Notes: generated by a model not told the origin, from the letters alone. A stretch of DNA of 22,743 nt from Victivallales bacterium (GCA_017458805.1 JAFTAC010000443.1:1-22743), one strand, 5' to 3'. Shown: positions 14,892-22,743, counted from the stretch's first letter. A program made the numbers and translations.

Positions 14892-16400
14892 TTATCGTTT
14901 TGCATATACTCCCGCCAACGCGTCGTGAATCTCGCGATACTCCTGGAAGCCATGCCTGTAAAACTCCGCCAGTTCCGCATTCGGCTGAATCTCCCTGTCG
15001 ATATGAAGACACTTCTGAACCGCGCATCTGCTATCTGGAAATGCGCCAGAACCTGTCGCGGCCAGCAAGGCCGTCCCAAAAGAGGCGTCGCCAGGCGTGG
15101 GCACGCTTACTGGCAGATTAAAGACATTGCAGACAATTTCGCTCCAAAGCCTTCCGCGCGCGCCACCACCAATCAGGAAAATGCGCTTCACGGGCAGCTT
15201 CATTTTCTCGATTGTGCCAAAGCAATCGCGCAAGGAGTAGGCGACTCCCTCCAGCAAGGCGCGGATGAAATCGCCCTTTGTCGAGCTGATCGAGATGCCC
15301 GTGAAGCTAGCCCGCAGTTTTGCGTCCCAATACGGTGAGCGTTCGCCTTGCAAATATGGATGGAACACCACCCCATTCGCACCTGGCGCAGACTCTTCAG
15401 CCATGCGATTCATCAGCTCAAATGCGCTGGTTCCAAGATGCTTCGCATCATGCTTTTCCGCCTCGCAGAAAGTATCCCTAAACCATCGTTGGCAAAGCGC
15501 GGCGGCGTTGGTTGCGGAAACGGTGTACCACATTCCAGGCACCACATGGGAATATGTCAGCGTCGTCTTGAACGGATGCGGGGCCGAGGTCATTACATTC
15601 ACGTTGCCCGCCGTCGCAAGCTTCACAATGCAATCACCAGGTTCAATCGCGCCAGCCCCATAGTCTTCCACGGCGGAGTCCGATGTCCCGCAGACAACAG
15701 GCGTCCCCTTCGGGATGCCAGTCTCCTCCGCCGCCTTCGCAGTAACGTATCCCACAACATCCGTTGGCTTCACAAGCTCAGGCAACGCATCCATCGCCCC
15801 CCCTGCAAGAGCCACAAGCTCTTCGGACCAGGCCATCTTCGCCATGTCGAAGAACAACGTTCCCTGTGCCTCGATGTAATCCGTAACGGCATTGCCCGTG
15901 ACCAGATAGCGCACATAGTCCTTTACGAACAAGAGATGCCGTGTATTCTTAAGCACCTCCGGCTCATGCTTCTTCAGCCACATCATCTGAGGCAGCGTCC
16001 AAGTTGGCGCAGGCATTTGATAGGCTGTCTGGAAGATTCTCTCGCCGCACTCCTTCCTGAGGAAGGCGCACTCCTCGGTACTGCGCTGGTCGGTCCACAT
16101 GATGGTCTTCCGCAAAGGCTTCATCTGCCCGTCAAGCAGAACGGCATTATGGGTGGAGCCATCAAACGAAATCGCGCGGATTCCATTGAAATCCAGCTTG
16201 TTCTGGCGGAGCTTGTCCAATGAGGCAAGCATTGCCGCATACCAGTCATCGGGATTCTGTTCCGACCACCCTGGATGTGCGAACTCCGTCGGATATTCCG
16301 TGCTTGCCTCGCCCACAAGGAGACCGTTTTCGGAGATGGCGGTGATTTTGCAGCCGCCAGTTCCGAAATCAATACCCAGATATATTGAACTGCAACCCAT
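14892..16400 (-). CDS. FGGY-family carbohydrate kinase (xylulokinase-like)
   Basis: A 502-residue sugar kinase with the actin-like ATPase fold. Residues 7-15 (YLGIDFGTG) form the first phosphate loop. SFDGSTHNAVLLD and MWTDQRS follow xylulokinase patterns, GERSPYWD lies at 352-359, the adenosine-site GGGARGR at 411-417, and GDASFGTALLAA after it. It phosphorylates a ketose or polyol in the cytoplasm using ATP. Xylulose is the nearest guess but FGGY substrates are hard to predict. Its ATG shares one base with the stop of the isomerase upstream (TAATG), so the two are translationally coupled and probably act in one pathway. Confidence 0.87.
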   Translation of the reverse strand: MGCSSIYLGIDFGTGGCKITAISENGLLVGEASTEYPTEFAHPGWSEQNPDDWYAAMLASLDKLRQNKLDFNGIRAISFDGSTHNAVLLDGQMKPLRKTIMWTDQRSTEECAFLRKECGERIFQTAYQMPAPTWTLPQMMWLKKHEPEVLKNTRHLLFVKDYVRYLVTGNAVTDYIEAQGTLFFDMAKMAWSEELVALAGGAMDALPELVKPTDVVGYVTAKAAEETGIPKGTPVVCGTSDSAVEDYGAGAIEPGDCIVKLATAGNVNVMTSAPHPFKTTLTYSHVVPGMWYTVSATNAAALCQRWFRDTFCEAEKHDAKHLGTSAFELMNRMAEESAPGANGVVFHPYLQGERSPYWDAKLRASFTGISISSTKGDFIRALLEGVAYSLRDCFGTIEKMKLPVKRIFLIGGGARGRLWSEIVCNVFNLPVSVPTPGDASFGTALLAATGSGAFPDSRCAVQKCLHIDREIQPNAELAEFYRHGFQEYREIHDALAGVYAKR

Positions 16401-17194
16401 TAGTTAACCCATGCGTGAAGAGGATCCTTGCTGGAAATCAGGCCGCGATTGACGGCTCCCGCCATCGTCCATAGGTAGTACATCTGATAGCCAGGCGCCC
16501 CGCAAAGCGGATGATACCCCTTTGCGATTGCAACCGTGTCGTTCTGCTTGACCGTGTACGTTTCATCAATGGAGCCATCAGGCTGATAGACTTTCTGGAT
16601 GCCAAAGCCCTGCTCGGGGTCAAAACGGTAGAAGTAGGTCTCCTCCATGTCGATTTCCTCAGGAAGGTTGTCAAAATCGTGGCGATGCGGCGGATAGCCC
16701 GACCAGTTGCCGCTGGGAATCAAGCCTTCGCCAATGTAGAAATGCTCGGAGTCGAACTTCTCGTCAAGCATTATCGTGGCGTAACGCATGAAATTGTCGC
16801 GCCCGATGGTGATGGTCCGTGTCATGTCTGGCGTGATGACAGAGGGCTTTGCCGTGTCCCGTGTCGCAGGTGATTCATTGAGGGCAAAATCCATATCCGT
16901 CAATGCGGTCACGGTGTACTCTGTGCGTCGTGGGATATAAACCGTGTATGGTTTGCCGTCGAAGACATTTTTGCGTCCACCGACCTCGGCAAAACCAAAA
17001 CCGTTCCCCGCCACCGAGCATTTTCCGCCTAGAATCACAAGCGCCGCTTCAAAATCGCCCGTATTTGCGCTCCAGCTCGTTCCTGCCTGCAATTGGACAA
17101 TGCCAAACCGCGTCAGCTTCATGTCATACTGCCCGATTTCAAACACATTGTTGTAACCTTGCTTCGGCGACAGATGAATCAAAAGATTGCTCAT
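16400..17194 (-). CDS. iolB: 5-deoxy-glucuronate isomerase-like protein (IolB/KduI family)
   Basis: A 264-residue bicupin, matching the usual IolB length. I chose ATG 17194 because GGAGG precedes it by five bases; a longer upstream reading has no such site. The IolB signature is strong: SGNWSGYPPHRHD with metal-binding H170 and H172, MEETYFYRF with E184/E185, DPEQGFGIQKVY, KGYHPLCG with H228, and YYLWTMAG. IolB isomerises 5-deoxy-glucuronate to 2-deoxy-5-keto-gluconate in inositol breakdown. The homologous KduI handles 5-keto-4-deoxyuronate released after polysaccharide lyases. No other iol gene is in the window, and a lyase is in the same run, so the substrate may be a lyase-derived uronate; that is inference. 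The symbol reflects sequence family. Confidence 0.83.
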   Translation of the reverse strand: MSNLLIHLSPKQGYNNVFEIGQYDMKLTRFGIVQLQAGTSWSANTGDFEAALVILGGKCSVAGNGFGFAEVGGRKNVFDGKPYTVYIPRRTEYTVTALTDMDFALNESPATRDTAKPSVITPDMTRTITIGRDNFMRYATIMLDEKFDSEHFYIGEGLIPSGNWSGYPPHRHDFDNLPEEIDMEETYFYRFDPEQGFGIQKVYQPDGSIDETYTVKQNDTVAIAKGYHPLCGAPGYQMYYLWTMAGAVNRGLISSKDPLHAWVN

Positions 17195-17217
17195 AAGTAC
17201 CTCCGTAAAATGTTGTG

Positions 17218-17226
17218 AAAAAAAAA
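17218..17226. other. 9-base homopolymer run between GNAT and IolB genes
   Basis: Nine consecutive A on the + strand (T in the mRNA sense of the minus strand) lie just downstream of the GNAT stop codon and upstream of the IolB ribosome site. There is no clear hairpin before it, so it is not a convincing terminator, but it is a likely indel hot-spot. Confidence 0.6.
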
Positions 17227-17229
17227 GAA

Positions 17230-18192
17230 TTAATCCAATGCAAAGACACCGACGCTGCCCAGCTCCGCCTTTCTGCCAAAGCCCGCCTCGCACGCATCGG
17301 CAACCGCTTCCCCTGCGCTTAATGGAAGAGCCGCATAAAGGGGGAACGGGAAGGAGGAACGGTATCTTTCAATCGTATATTTCAGCAGGGAAACCACATC
17401 CTTGCGGTTGACGTGAGGGTGGTTGCGCCAATTGAGAAAAGCCCCTGTCCACGATGGATTTATGAGGGCCGTTGCATAGCCGACGATTCCACCAGCCGCA
17501 TTTTCCGCCACGGCAATCACCCCCTTCTTTTCCAGTACGCGATTCAGGCTGGTCATATAGTCGCTGTTCTGGTCGCCCGCGAAGACGAAGGGGCGTGTGC
17601 GTTGCCACATCGCGTCCGTGTAAACCAGGCACTTGTCGCAGTCGAACTGGTCGCCGCAGTCGCCGTCACGCAAAGCAGCGACCGTGCAGTCCGCATAAAG
17701 GCGGTTCATAAGCTGCCGACAGGAGCCCAGTTCGGGCTTGACAATGCCCATCGCATCGCTCTCCTCATTGCCGTGAAGCACATAGAAGCCGTATTTTTCA
17801 TAGACGGGGATGCGCCACCCCGAAGCATGACAGCAGAGCATCTGCGCGGGGCTGGCGTCAAAGTCCGCCTTGAAGCAATCCAGCAGGATATTCAGCAGCC
17901 CCCGCTTGCGATGTGCATAGTTGGTGAAGATGTTGCCGTAGTTTCCTCGCAGAGTGCGTTTCGACCAGCCATACCACAGGCGAGCGGCAGGCACACCCTC
18001 CACCTCGGCGATGAACACGCGGTCCTCGATGAATTGGTCGTGCCCCGTAATCATCGCGCGGTTGTAGTAGTGCCTCCACTCGGCGGAAACCTCGTACATG
18101 CCGCGAAGCCCGTCCTCTTCGGGCGGGACAATCAGCACGACACGCGCCTGTTCCCCCGTCGCCAGCTTCTTTTCCGTTAAAATCGTTTTCAT
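17230..18192 (-). CDS. GNAT-fold N-acetyltransferase, possibly tandem-domain
   Basis: A 320-residue protein with GNAT-like features. GNIFTNYAHRKRGLLNILL (87-104) is a degenerate acetyl-CoA loop (R-x-x-G without the second Gly). VYEKYGFYV (130-138) is the usual C-terminal motif. The second half (KGVIAVAENAAGGIVGYATALI onward) looks like another, more diverged GNAT fold, an arrangement seen in some two-domain acetyltransferases. The substrate is unknown. The first 13 codons resemble those of the upstream gene (MKxxxxEKKLATG), including a 25-bp identical stretch. The ATG is eight bases after the previous stop with GAGG between, so the two are co-translated. Confidence 0.7.
   Translation of the reverse strand: MKTILTEKKLATGEQARVVLIVPPEEDGLRGMYEVSAEWRHYYNRAMITGHDQFIEDRVFIAEVEGVPAARLWYGWSKRTLRGNYGNIFTNYAHRKRGLLNILLDCFKADFDASPAQMLCCHASGWRIPVYEKYGFYVLHGNEESDAMGIVKPELGSCRQLMNRLYADCTVAALRDGDCGDQFDCDKCLVYTDAMWQRTRPFVFAGDQNSDYMTSLNRVLEKKGVIAVAENAAGGIVGYATALINPSWTGAFLNWRNHPHVNRKDVVSLLKYTIERYRSSFPFPLYAALPLSAGEAVADACEAGFGRKAELGSVGVFALD
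18152..18176. repeat. 25-bp direct repeat, copy 1 (start of GNAT gene)
   Basis: These 25 bases are identical to 19729-19753. They encode EKKLATG near the N-terminus of the 320-residue GNAT. The two copies lie about 1.58 kb apart and bracket the body of the AT-richer GNAT-methyltransferase gene. Confidence 0.9.
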
Positions 18193-18200
18193 ATTGCCTC

Positions 18201-19769
18201 TTATGCGTTTTGGGAACGTTTCTTGCAGACAAGCAGAATTTCCTTCGTCTCATCTGCCTTGAAATCAACATTCCATGCCCCCGCTTTCACATATCGTGAA
18301 AACACGACTTGAAGACCGCATTTTTCCAAAAGTTCTTTAATCTGGGGCATAGTGAATCGTCTGTCACGAACAATGAACTCCCGTGGAAGGTCGCCATGAC
18401 TGCCCTTGAACTGCTCACGCCTGTAGCACACATTCGTATCTGCATCAATCAAAATACCATCATTATTGAACACATCCCCTGTCTTTTCCATTGTGCTTTG
18501 AGGCACCAGTGAAAAGAGCTGGTTGTAGTTGGATTTCATCTGCACCAGCCTGGGGTTTCTGGCCAGCAGATAATCCATATTCATAACGGATATGATTGCG
18601 TATGCATCATCTTTCATACAATTGGAAATGGTTCTCGCAATTGCCTCATTATCACCATCATCTGCAAACGAACCAATGACATCATAAAGGCACAAAACCA
18701 AGTCATATTTAGCCTTAGTGGCGAAGTGCCGCGCATCGGCTTGAAGAAAATGCAGATTGGCTTTTTCTGGAACACCGAATTCATTGTAGTCAACGGCAGT
18801 GACGTCAAACTGTCTCTCCGCAAAACTGATGCTATGCCGTCCAGTCCCGCACCCCAAATCCAAGACAGAGGCTCTCGCAGGAAGATTGGTCTGCGCAAGG
18901 ATGAAATCAACCTCCAATTCCGTGTGCTTTGTCCACGAATGGTGCTTCATATCCATCTTGGAATAGGCTTGTTTCGTAATCTCATTGGAGGTTTCCAAAA
19001 ACACCCTGATTTCCTCTTCAGACAAAGCGAACTGAGGCTGTTGCTTAAATGTGAAAGCAAACCACTCCCAACCAGGCTCAAGTGTGCCCAAAACCCATGG
19101 AATATCCTGACTGATTCGTCTGATTTTATCCAAAACATCTGCATGGCTCACAAAGAAATTGGTGTTAATGACAGAGCGTTCGTCATCTACAATCAGTTCT
19201 GTTGTGTCATTGACGTATGAAATGGAATCTGTGGCGAATTTAAGTAGCCAATGCTTGTTCTGTTTGATGGCCTGCAAAGCGCATCGTCTATGAGTGACTT
19301 TCTCCAAGGCCCTGATGGCGTAGGGATTGGAGGTCACAATTCCCCAGGCGTCAAGCTGTGACTCCCCCCAGAGAGAATACAGCAAGGTTTTTCCAACTCC
19401 ACGATTCTGGTGTTCAGAGTGGACAACAAACTGCGTTATCCATGAAATCCCCTTCCCCTCGTATTCTTTCTTGATGGCAATCGCGTAACCAATAAGCATG
19501 TTGCATGCACGTTCTCTTGCAAGCACAATGCAGCTATTAGCCGTGAGATAGTCATTTTTCAACCGTTGAGGTGAAAGGCGGACATGGCCTTTTAGGCGGC
19601 AAAAATCCTCATCCCACACACCATAGTTTTCAGAAAACAACACAGACATTTCAGACAGCAAGCTGTCATCAGCTTCTTCCGCATAAAGCGTGGAAAAACT
19701 GTATTGTTCAGTCAATGGCCTGCGAGTGTCCCCCGTCGCCAGCTTCTTTTCCGCTATAACTGCCTTCAT
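18201..19769 (-). CDS. GNAT acetyltransferase - SAM-dependent methyltransferase fusion
   Basis: A 522-residue two-domain protein. The N-terminal GNAT domain (about 22-170) has FVVHSEHQNRGVGKTLL, with the acetyl-CoA loop QNRGVGK at 121-127. A linker of about 100 residues follows, then a class I methyltransferase: DLGCGTG at 304-310 (SAM-binding motif I), acidic D327 at the end of strand 2, and YDLVLCLYDVIGSF as motif IV. Small-molecule or peptide modification is likely; the target is unknown. The ATG overlaps the stop of the DUF4838 gene (ATGA) with GGAGGAG just upstream. Base composition is lower than neighbours: line 18661-18720 is 38% GC against 67% at 20101-20160. This suggests horizontal origin. 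Confidence 0.82.
   Translation of the reverse strand: MKAVIAEKKLATGDTRRPLTEQYSFSTLYAEEADDSLLSEMSVLFSENYGVWDEDFCRLKGHVRLSPQRLKNDYLTANSCIVLARERACNMLIGYAIAIKKEYEGKGISWITQFVVHSEHQNRGVGKTLLYSLWGESQLDAWGIVTSNPYAIRALEKVTHRRCALQAIKQNKHWLLKFATDSISYVNDTTELIVDDERSVINTNFFVSHADVLDKIRRISQDIPWVLGTLEPGWEWFAFTFKQQPQFALSEEEIRVFLETSNEITKQAYSKMDMKHHSWTKHTELEVDFILAQTNLPARASVLDLGCGTGRHSISFAERQFDVTAVDYNEFGVPEKANLHFLQADARHFATKAKYDLVLCLYDVIGSFADDGDNEAIARTISNCMKDDAYAIISVMNMDYLLARNPRLVQMKSNYNQLFSLVPQSTMEKTGDVFNNDGILIDADTNVCYRREQFKGSHGDLPREFIVRDRRFTMPQIKELLEKCGLQVVFSRYVKAGAWNVDFKADETKEILLVCKKRSQNA
19729..19753. repeat. 25-bp direct repeat, copy 2 (start of GNAT-methyltransferase gene)
   Basis: Identical to 18152-18176. 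It encodes EKKLATG at residues 7-13 of the fusion protein, in the same frame and at the same codon positions as in the downstream GNAT gene. Confidence 0.9.
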
Positions 19770-21619
19770 TTGGTCTCCTCCTTGAAATTGGCGGCCACAT
19801 CCCCGCCCTCACCAAGATGGAAATACTCGTTGAAGTACTTCTCGCATTGGAGGGCAGTCAGGCCGTTCTTGTAGAGGCTGAGATTCGGTGCGCCCTCCTC
19901 GCGGACGTGATCCATCATCGTGGTCTCCTGGCGAAGCGCCTCGCCCTGGATGCGCCATTCGACGGCCAGCCGCCTGACCGCGGCCTCGTCCCCCTGACGT
20001 TCCGCCAGGCGCAGCTTGGTAAAGGTATAAAGGAAACACACGATATCAAGCGTGTATTGGAGGCGCCGAAGGTCCATCTTGATGCGGGCGGAGGCCAACT
20101 CGTCCCCCCTGACACCCTGCAATGCCTTCTGGAGTTTGGCGCTAGCCTCGCCCAGGAGCCTGACTGTGGTTTCAAGGCTGACGGCAGGGCCGTAATCCTT
20201 GTCCAGCTCGAAATGCCCTGGCAGGAAGAGCTCCGCGCTGTTGGAGAGCAACTTTCTAGTCAGGCCGTAGTTCAGGCAGCGGTGCTGTTCAGGAGAATAG
20301 ACATACGCCTGGTAGTGCTTCAGGCACTTGCAGTTGGCGGTCGCGCGGCGCAGGATATCGTAGAACTCCACCATTTCGCCGGCGGCTGCGTGGTAGCGTC
20401 TTTCGCAGAAGTCGCGGATGTCGAAGGACTCGTCGCACAGTGCGGCGGCAAAGGCGCAGTTGTTGACGGCCAGCTCCCCCCACAAGGCCGTGCTGACGTG
20501 CATATAGTCGATGCCATACGCGCTATGCGCGATGTAGTAGGGGATGTCATGCGCCATGCCTTTGTCCAGGATGACGGCAAGGGAGACCATTGTGGAGACG
20601 TTGTAGTACTCGCCGATAATCAGGCGGAACTTCCCCAGATTGCTCCAGGCCAGCAGGTTCTTGTTCAGATTGTCGTTGGCAAAGCAGGAAGCGTCGTCAA
20701 TGTCATGCGCATAGCAGCGCTCGATGGGGAAGAACTGGATGAGCACCTTGCTGTAGTCGAAGTCGTCGGGAAGCGGCCTGTCGGGCACGTCCAGCGTCTC
20801 GTGATAGGCAGGAACAACAAGAACAACGGGACGTGAGACCTTCTTGGCAATGGCCTTCTGCAGGTAGTAAGCCACGTAGAGCATTCGCGTGGTGAAGTTG
20901 CCGATGGCTCGGCACTTCTCGCACTCGCACCAGTGGCCGTTGTCGAATGGGGCAAGATTGAGCAGGTCCACCTCCGAGAGGGAGCCGTTCTCCAGCGCCT
21001 CCGTCAGGTTGTCGGTGAAAACCTGCATGGCCTCGGCATTTGAGGTGCAAAAGTTGTCAGCATCGCCCCGCTTCATGTCCGCCGTACGCTTTCCATCGCG
21101 GAGACCATAATATTCGGGATGGGTTGCAAAATAGCGTTCTGGAGGGAGGAAGTCGGCGAAGGAACGATGCATCCCGCTGGGCGAGTTTCCGCGCAGCTTC
21201 AACCCGAACTGCCGCGCCAGCTCGGGCTGGTGCAGCTTGGCCCCCCAGAGGTTGAGCTTGTGCCATGCCATCCAGCGCATCATGGCAGGCGTCTCGCGCG
21301 CCTCCACGACGAAGAAGCCGCGGTACTCTAGGCGTGGCTTCCAATGGATGTCCAGCGGCTTGATTTCAAGCTCAGCGGGCTTTTCCAAATCCCACTCGTC
21401 GGGGGAGAACATCCTGAATCCAAGGGCGTTCAGCAGTTCATAGACGCCGTAGAGCAGCGCTGTTTCCGAACCGCCGCAGATGCGGTACGTCCCATTGCCG
21501 ACCAGCGTGAACTCCTGCTCGGATAGTTCTTTAGAAAGCTCCAGAACGACCTTGTCCTGATAGTTGAATGGGGCTAGATTGGCCTCAAGCTCCCATTTTG
21601 CCTGTTCCAGTGCATTCAT
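19766..21619 (-). CDS. DUF4838 protein with alpha-glucuronidase-like N-terminal domain
   Basis: A 617-residue protein with no signal peptide. AAGGAG lies six bases before the ATG at 21619; a TTG six bases upstream would touch the ribosome site and is less likely. The N-terminus (about 20-95, with YRICGGSETALLYGVYELL and ALGFRMFSPDEW) resembles the GH67N/GH20b-type domain before many glycoside hydrolase barrels. The central part has RLEYRGFFV, ATHPEYYGLRDGKR (165-178), NFCTSNAEA and HWCECEKC (229-236), all typical of DUF4838 proteins. The family is predicted to be glycosidase-related; an activity is not established from what I can see. It is the first gene after the terminator at 21641-21666, and its stop overlaps the next ATG. 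Confidence 0.78.
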   Translation of the reverse strand: MNALEQAKWELEANLAPFNYQDKVVLELSKELSEQEFTLVGNGTYRICGGSETALLYGVYELLNALGFRMFSPDEWDLEKPAELEIKPLDIHWKPRLEYRGFFVVEARETPAMMRWMAWHKLNLWGAKLHQPELARQFGLKLRGNSPSGMHRSFADFLPPERYFATHPEYYGLRDGKRTADMKRGDADNFCTSNAEAMQVFTDNLTEALENGSLSEVDLLNLAPFDNGHWCECEKCRAIGNFTTRMLYVAYYLQKAIAKKVSRPVVLVVPAYHETLDVPDRPLPDDFDYSKVLIQFFPIERCYAHDIDDASCFANDNLNKNLLAWSNLGKFRLIIGEYYNVSTMVSLAVILDKGMAHDIPYYIAHSAYGIDYMHVSTALWGELAVNNCAFAAALCDESFDIRDFCERRYHAAAGEMVEFYDILRRATANCKCLKHYQAYVYSPEQHRCLNYGLTRKLLSNSAELFLPGHFELDKDYGPAVSLETTVRLLGEASAKLQKALQGVRGDELASARIKMDLRRLQYTLDIVCFLYTFTKLRLAERQGDEAAVRRLAVEWRIQGEALRQETTMMDHVREEGAPNLSLYKNGLTALQCEKYFNEYFHLGEGGDVAANFKEETK

Positions 21620-21640
21620 TCTCAACTCCTTGCATTAGAC

Positions 21641-21666
21641 AACAAAGGGGCATCCGAGGATGCCCC
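21641..21666 (-). terminator. intrinsic terminator after the NhaC gene
   Basis: On the minus strand GGGGCATCC and GGATGCCCC form a 9-bp GC-rich stem (8 bp with a 4-base loop in practice), followed by TTTGTTGTCT. It sits 28 bases after the NhaC stop and about 20 bases before the DUF4838 start. It should end most NhaC transcripts. Because no promoter fits between it and 21619, readthrough may feed the downstream operon. Confidence 0.8.
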
Positions 21667-21693
21667 CCTGTTTCAATCATGACGTCATATCAA

Positions 21694-22743
21694 CTATTTC
21701 GCCACTTTAACATCTTTCTTGCCAAGCACATTCTTGACGACCACAAGGGCGACAATCATAATGACGACCGTAATCGGGAAGGAGGCATACCAGTTCTTGG
21801 TGATGCCCGCGATGATGAAGCCTATGAAGGAGACCAGCGCCACGAAGATGGCGTAGGGCAGCTGTGTCGAGACGTGGTTGATATGCTCGCAGCGAGCGCC
21901 TGCGGAGGACATGATGGTGGTGTCGGAGATGGGGGAGCAGTGGTCGCCGCAGACGGCGCCGGCCAGGCAGGCCGACATGCCGATGAAGAGCAGCTCGCTG
22001 CCGGCGGGGAAGATGGCCACGACAATCGGAATCAGGATGCCGAAGGTGCCCCACGAGGTGCCGGTCGCAAACGCCAGGCCGCACGCCACCAGGAAGATGA
22101 CGGCGGGCAGGAAGTTGGCCAGGCTGGCGGCGGAGTCCTCCATCAGGAAGGCGATGTAGCCCTTGGCGTCAAGGGCGCTGGTCATGTTCTTCAGGGCAGT
22201 GGCCATCGTGAGAATCAGGATGGCGGGCACCATGGCGTTGAAGCCTTCGGGAACGGACTTCATGGCCTCCTTGAAGGAGATGACGCGGCGGGCGACGAGG
22301 TAGATGACGGTGATGACGAGGGTCACAAGGCCGCCCCAGGGCAGGCCGACCGTGGCGTCGGTGTCGCCGAACGCGGCGATGAAGCCAGTTTCCGCTCCGT
22401 CATAGCCACCGACATAAAGCAGCGCATAGACACAGATGGCGATGAGGACGATGACGGGGATAAGCATGTCGATGAAGCGTCCCTTGGCGTTTTCCTGCGG
22501 GCGGATGCCGTTATCGACTTCGCCGCCGCTGGTGAAGAGGTCGCCCTTTTCGATGGCGTTCTTCTCGTGGAGAGCCATCGGGCCGAAGTCGAACTTCAGA
22601 AAGATGATGCCGAGGATGAAGATGAAGGTGAGCAGCGAGTAGAAGTTGTAGGGGATGGCGCGGCAGAAGAGCTCAAGCCCCGAGTACTCGGTGCCCTCCG
22701 CATAGCTGGAGAAGGCCGCCTCCCAGGAGGAGACAGGCGCCAT
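21694..22743 (-). CDS. nhaC: NhaC-family Na+/H+ antiporter (5' end beyond window)
   Basis: The visible 349 residues are the C-terminal two thirds or more of an NhaC-type antiporter; full proteins are near 450-500 residues. The ATG on the window edge (MAPVSSWEAAF) most likely corresponds to an internal Met, because AP-S-SW is an internal helix motif in this family. Several hydrophobic helices are visible, with ATGTSWGTFGI and the signature GDHCSPISDTT from residue 266, then MSSAGARCEHINHVSTQLPYA. It exchanges sodium for protons, or in some relatives swaps organic substrates, at the inner membrane. It ends in a basic tail (KKDVKVAK). A terminator separates it from the catabolic run, so a functional link is possible but unproven. 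Confidence 0.87.
   Translation of the reverse strand: MAPVSSWEAAFSSYAEGTEYSGLELFCRAIPYNFYSLLTFIFILGIIFLKFDFGPMALHEKNAIEKGDLFTSGGEVDNGIRPQENAKGRFIDMLIPVIVLIAICVYALLYVGGYDGAETGFIAAFGDTDATVGLPWGGLVTLVITVIYLVARRVISFKEAMKSVPEGFNAMVPAILILTMATALKNMTSALDAKGYIAFLMEDSAASLANFLPAVIFLVACGLAFATGTSWGTFGILIPIVVAIFPAGSELLFIGMSACLAGAVCGDHCSPISDTTIMSSAGARCEHINHVSTQLPYAIFVALVSFIGFIIAGITKNWYASFPITVVIMIVALVVVKNVLGKKDVKVAK

Noticed and set aside
16400..17194. Annotation as KduI proper
   Set aside because: The local motifs (GNWSGYPPHRHD, EETYFYRF, QGFGIQKVY) are those of IolB; KduI is retained only as a functional possibility from context.
17218..17226. Poly-T terminator after the GNAT gene
   Set aside because: No GC-rich stem precedes the T-run, and the next gene starts within 35 bases with a good ribosome site.
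17194..17293. Longer N-terminus for the IolB-like protein (33 extra residues)
   Set aside because: The extension has no ribosome binding site, runs back into the GNAT gene and does not match the family start; GGAGG precedes the chosen ATG.

Overview
The window looks like chromosomal DNA from a Gram-negative bacterium of the Lentisphaerota (Victivallales-like, PVC superphylum). Four things suggest this: a pseudopilin of the type heavily expanded in that group (FTLIELLVVIAIIAIL start, H-x9-D tail), DUF4838 and DUF4434 glycosidase-like proteins, a very large secreted heparinase-II/III-like lyase, and a KDO-pathway enzyme (KpsF/KdsD) implying an LPS-type outer membrane. The assignment rests on family composition only; there is no rRNA or tRNA in the window.

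Layout. The left third (1-7083) is read on the + strand: a 32-bp tandem repeat array in the leader of a secreted BNR-propeller protein, a palindrome-rich spacer, an MFS transporter, a pseudopilin with its own strong sigma70-type promoter, then a FabH/OleA-like thiolase tightly coupled to a KpsF/GutQ sugar-phosphate isomerase. A 162-bp element with 42-bp inverted ends lies at the convergence point (7092-7253). Everything to the right (7286-22743) is read on the - strand: an NhaC-type antiporter cut by the window edge and followed by a terminator, then a tightly packed run of nine genes. In transcription order these are DUF4838 protein, GNAT-methyltransferase fusion, second GNAT, IolB-type isomerase, FGGY kinase, FAD-linked oxidase, its Fe-S partner, a giant heparinase-like lyase and a DUF4434 protein. 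Several junctions overlap by a few bases (ATGA, TAATG), so most of this is probably one transcription unit.

Function (inference). The - strand run reads as a carbohydrate or uronate utilisation locus. The exported lyase would release unsaturated uronate-containing sugars and the two non-exported glycosidase-like proteins would act on imported fragments. The IolB/KduI-fold isomerase, the FAD/Fe-S oxidase pair and the FGGY kinase would process the monomer. This set matches neither the textbook iol operon nor the kdu/kdg route. The Fe-S partner is unusual: the ligands of one of two predicted [4Fe-4S] clusters and four of the five cysteines of its CCG domain are substituted, while the other cluster's ligands are all kept.

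The non-coding DNA also stands out. Most spacers carry short GC-rich palindromes with 6-8 bp stems and 3-nt loops. Stem sequences differ from one to the next while the architecture stays the same, and a separate repeat family is shared between the window start and position 4100. An AT-richer GNAT-methyltransferase gene lies between two identical 25-bp direct repeats, which looks like a footprint of gene acquisition.
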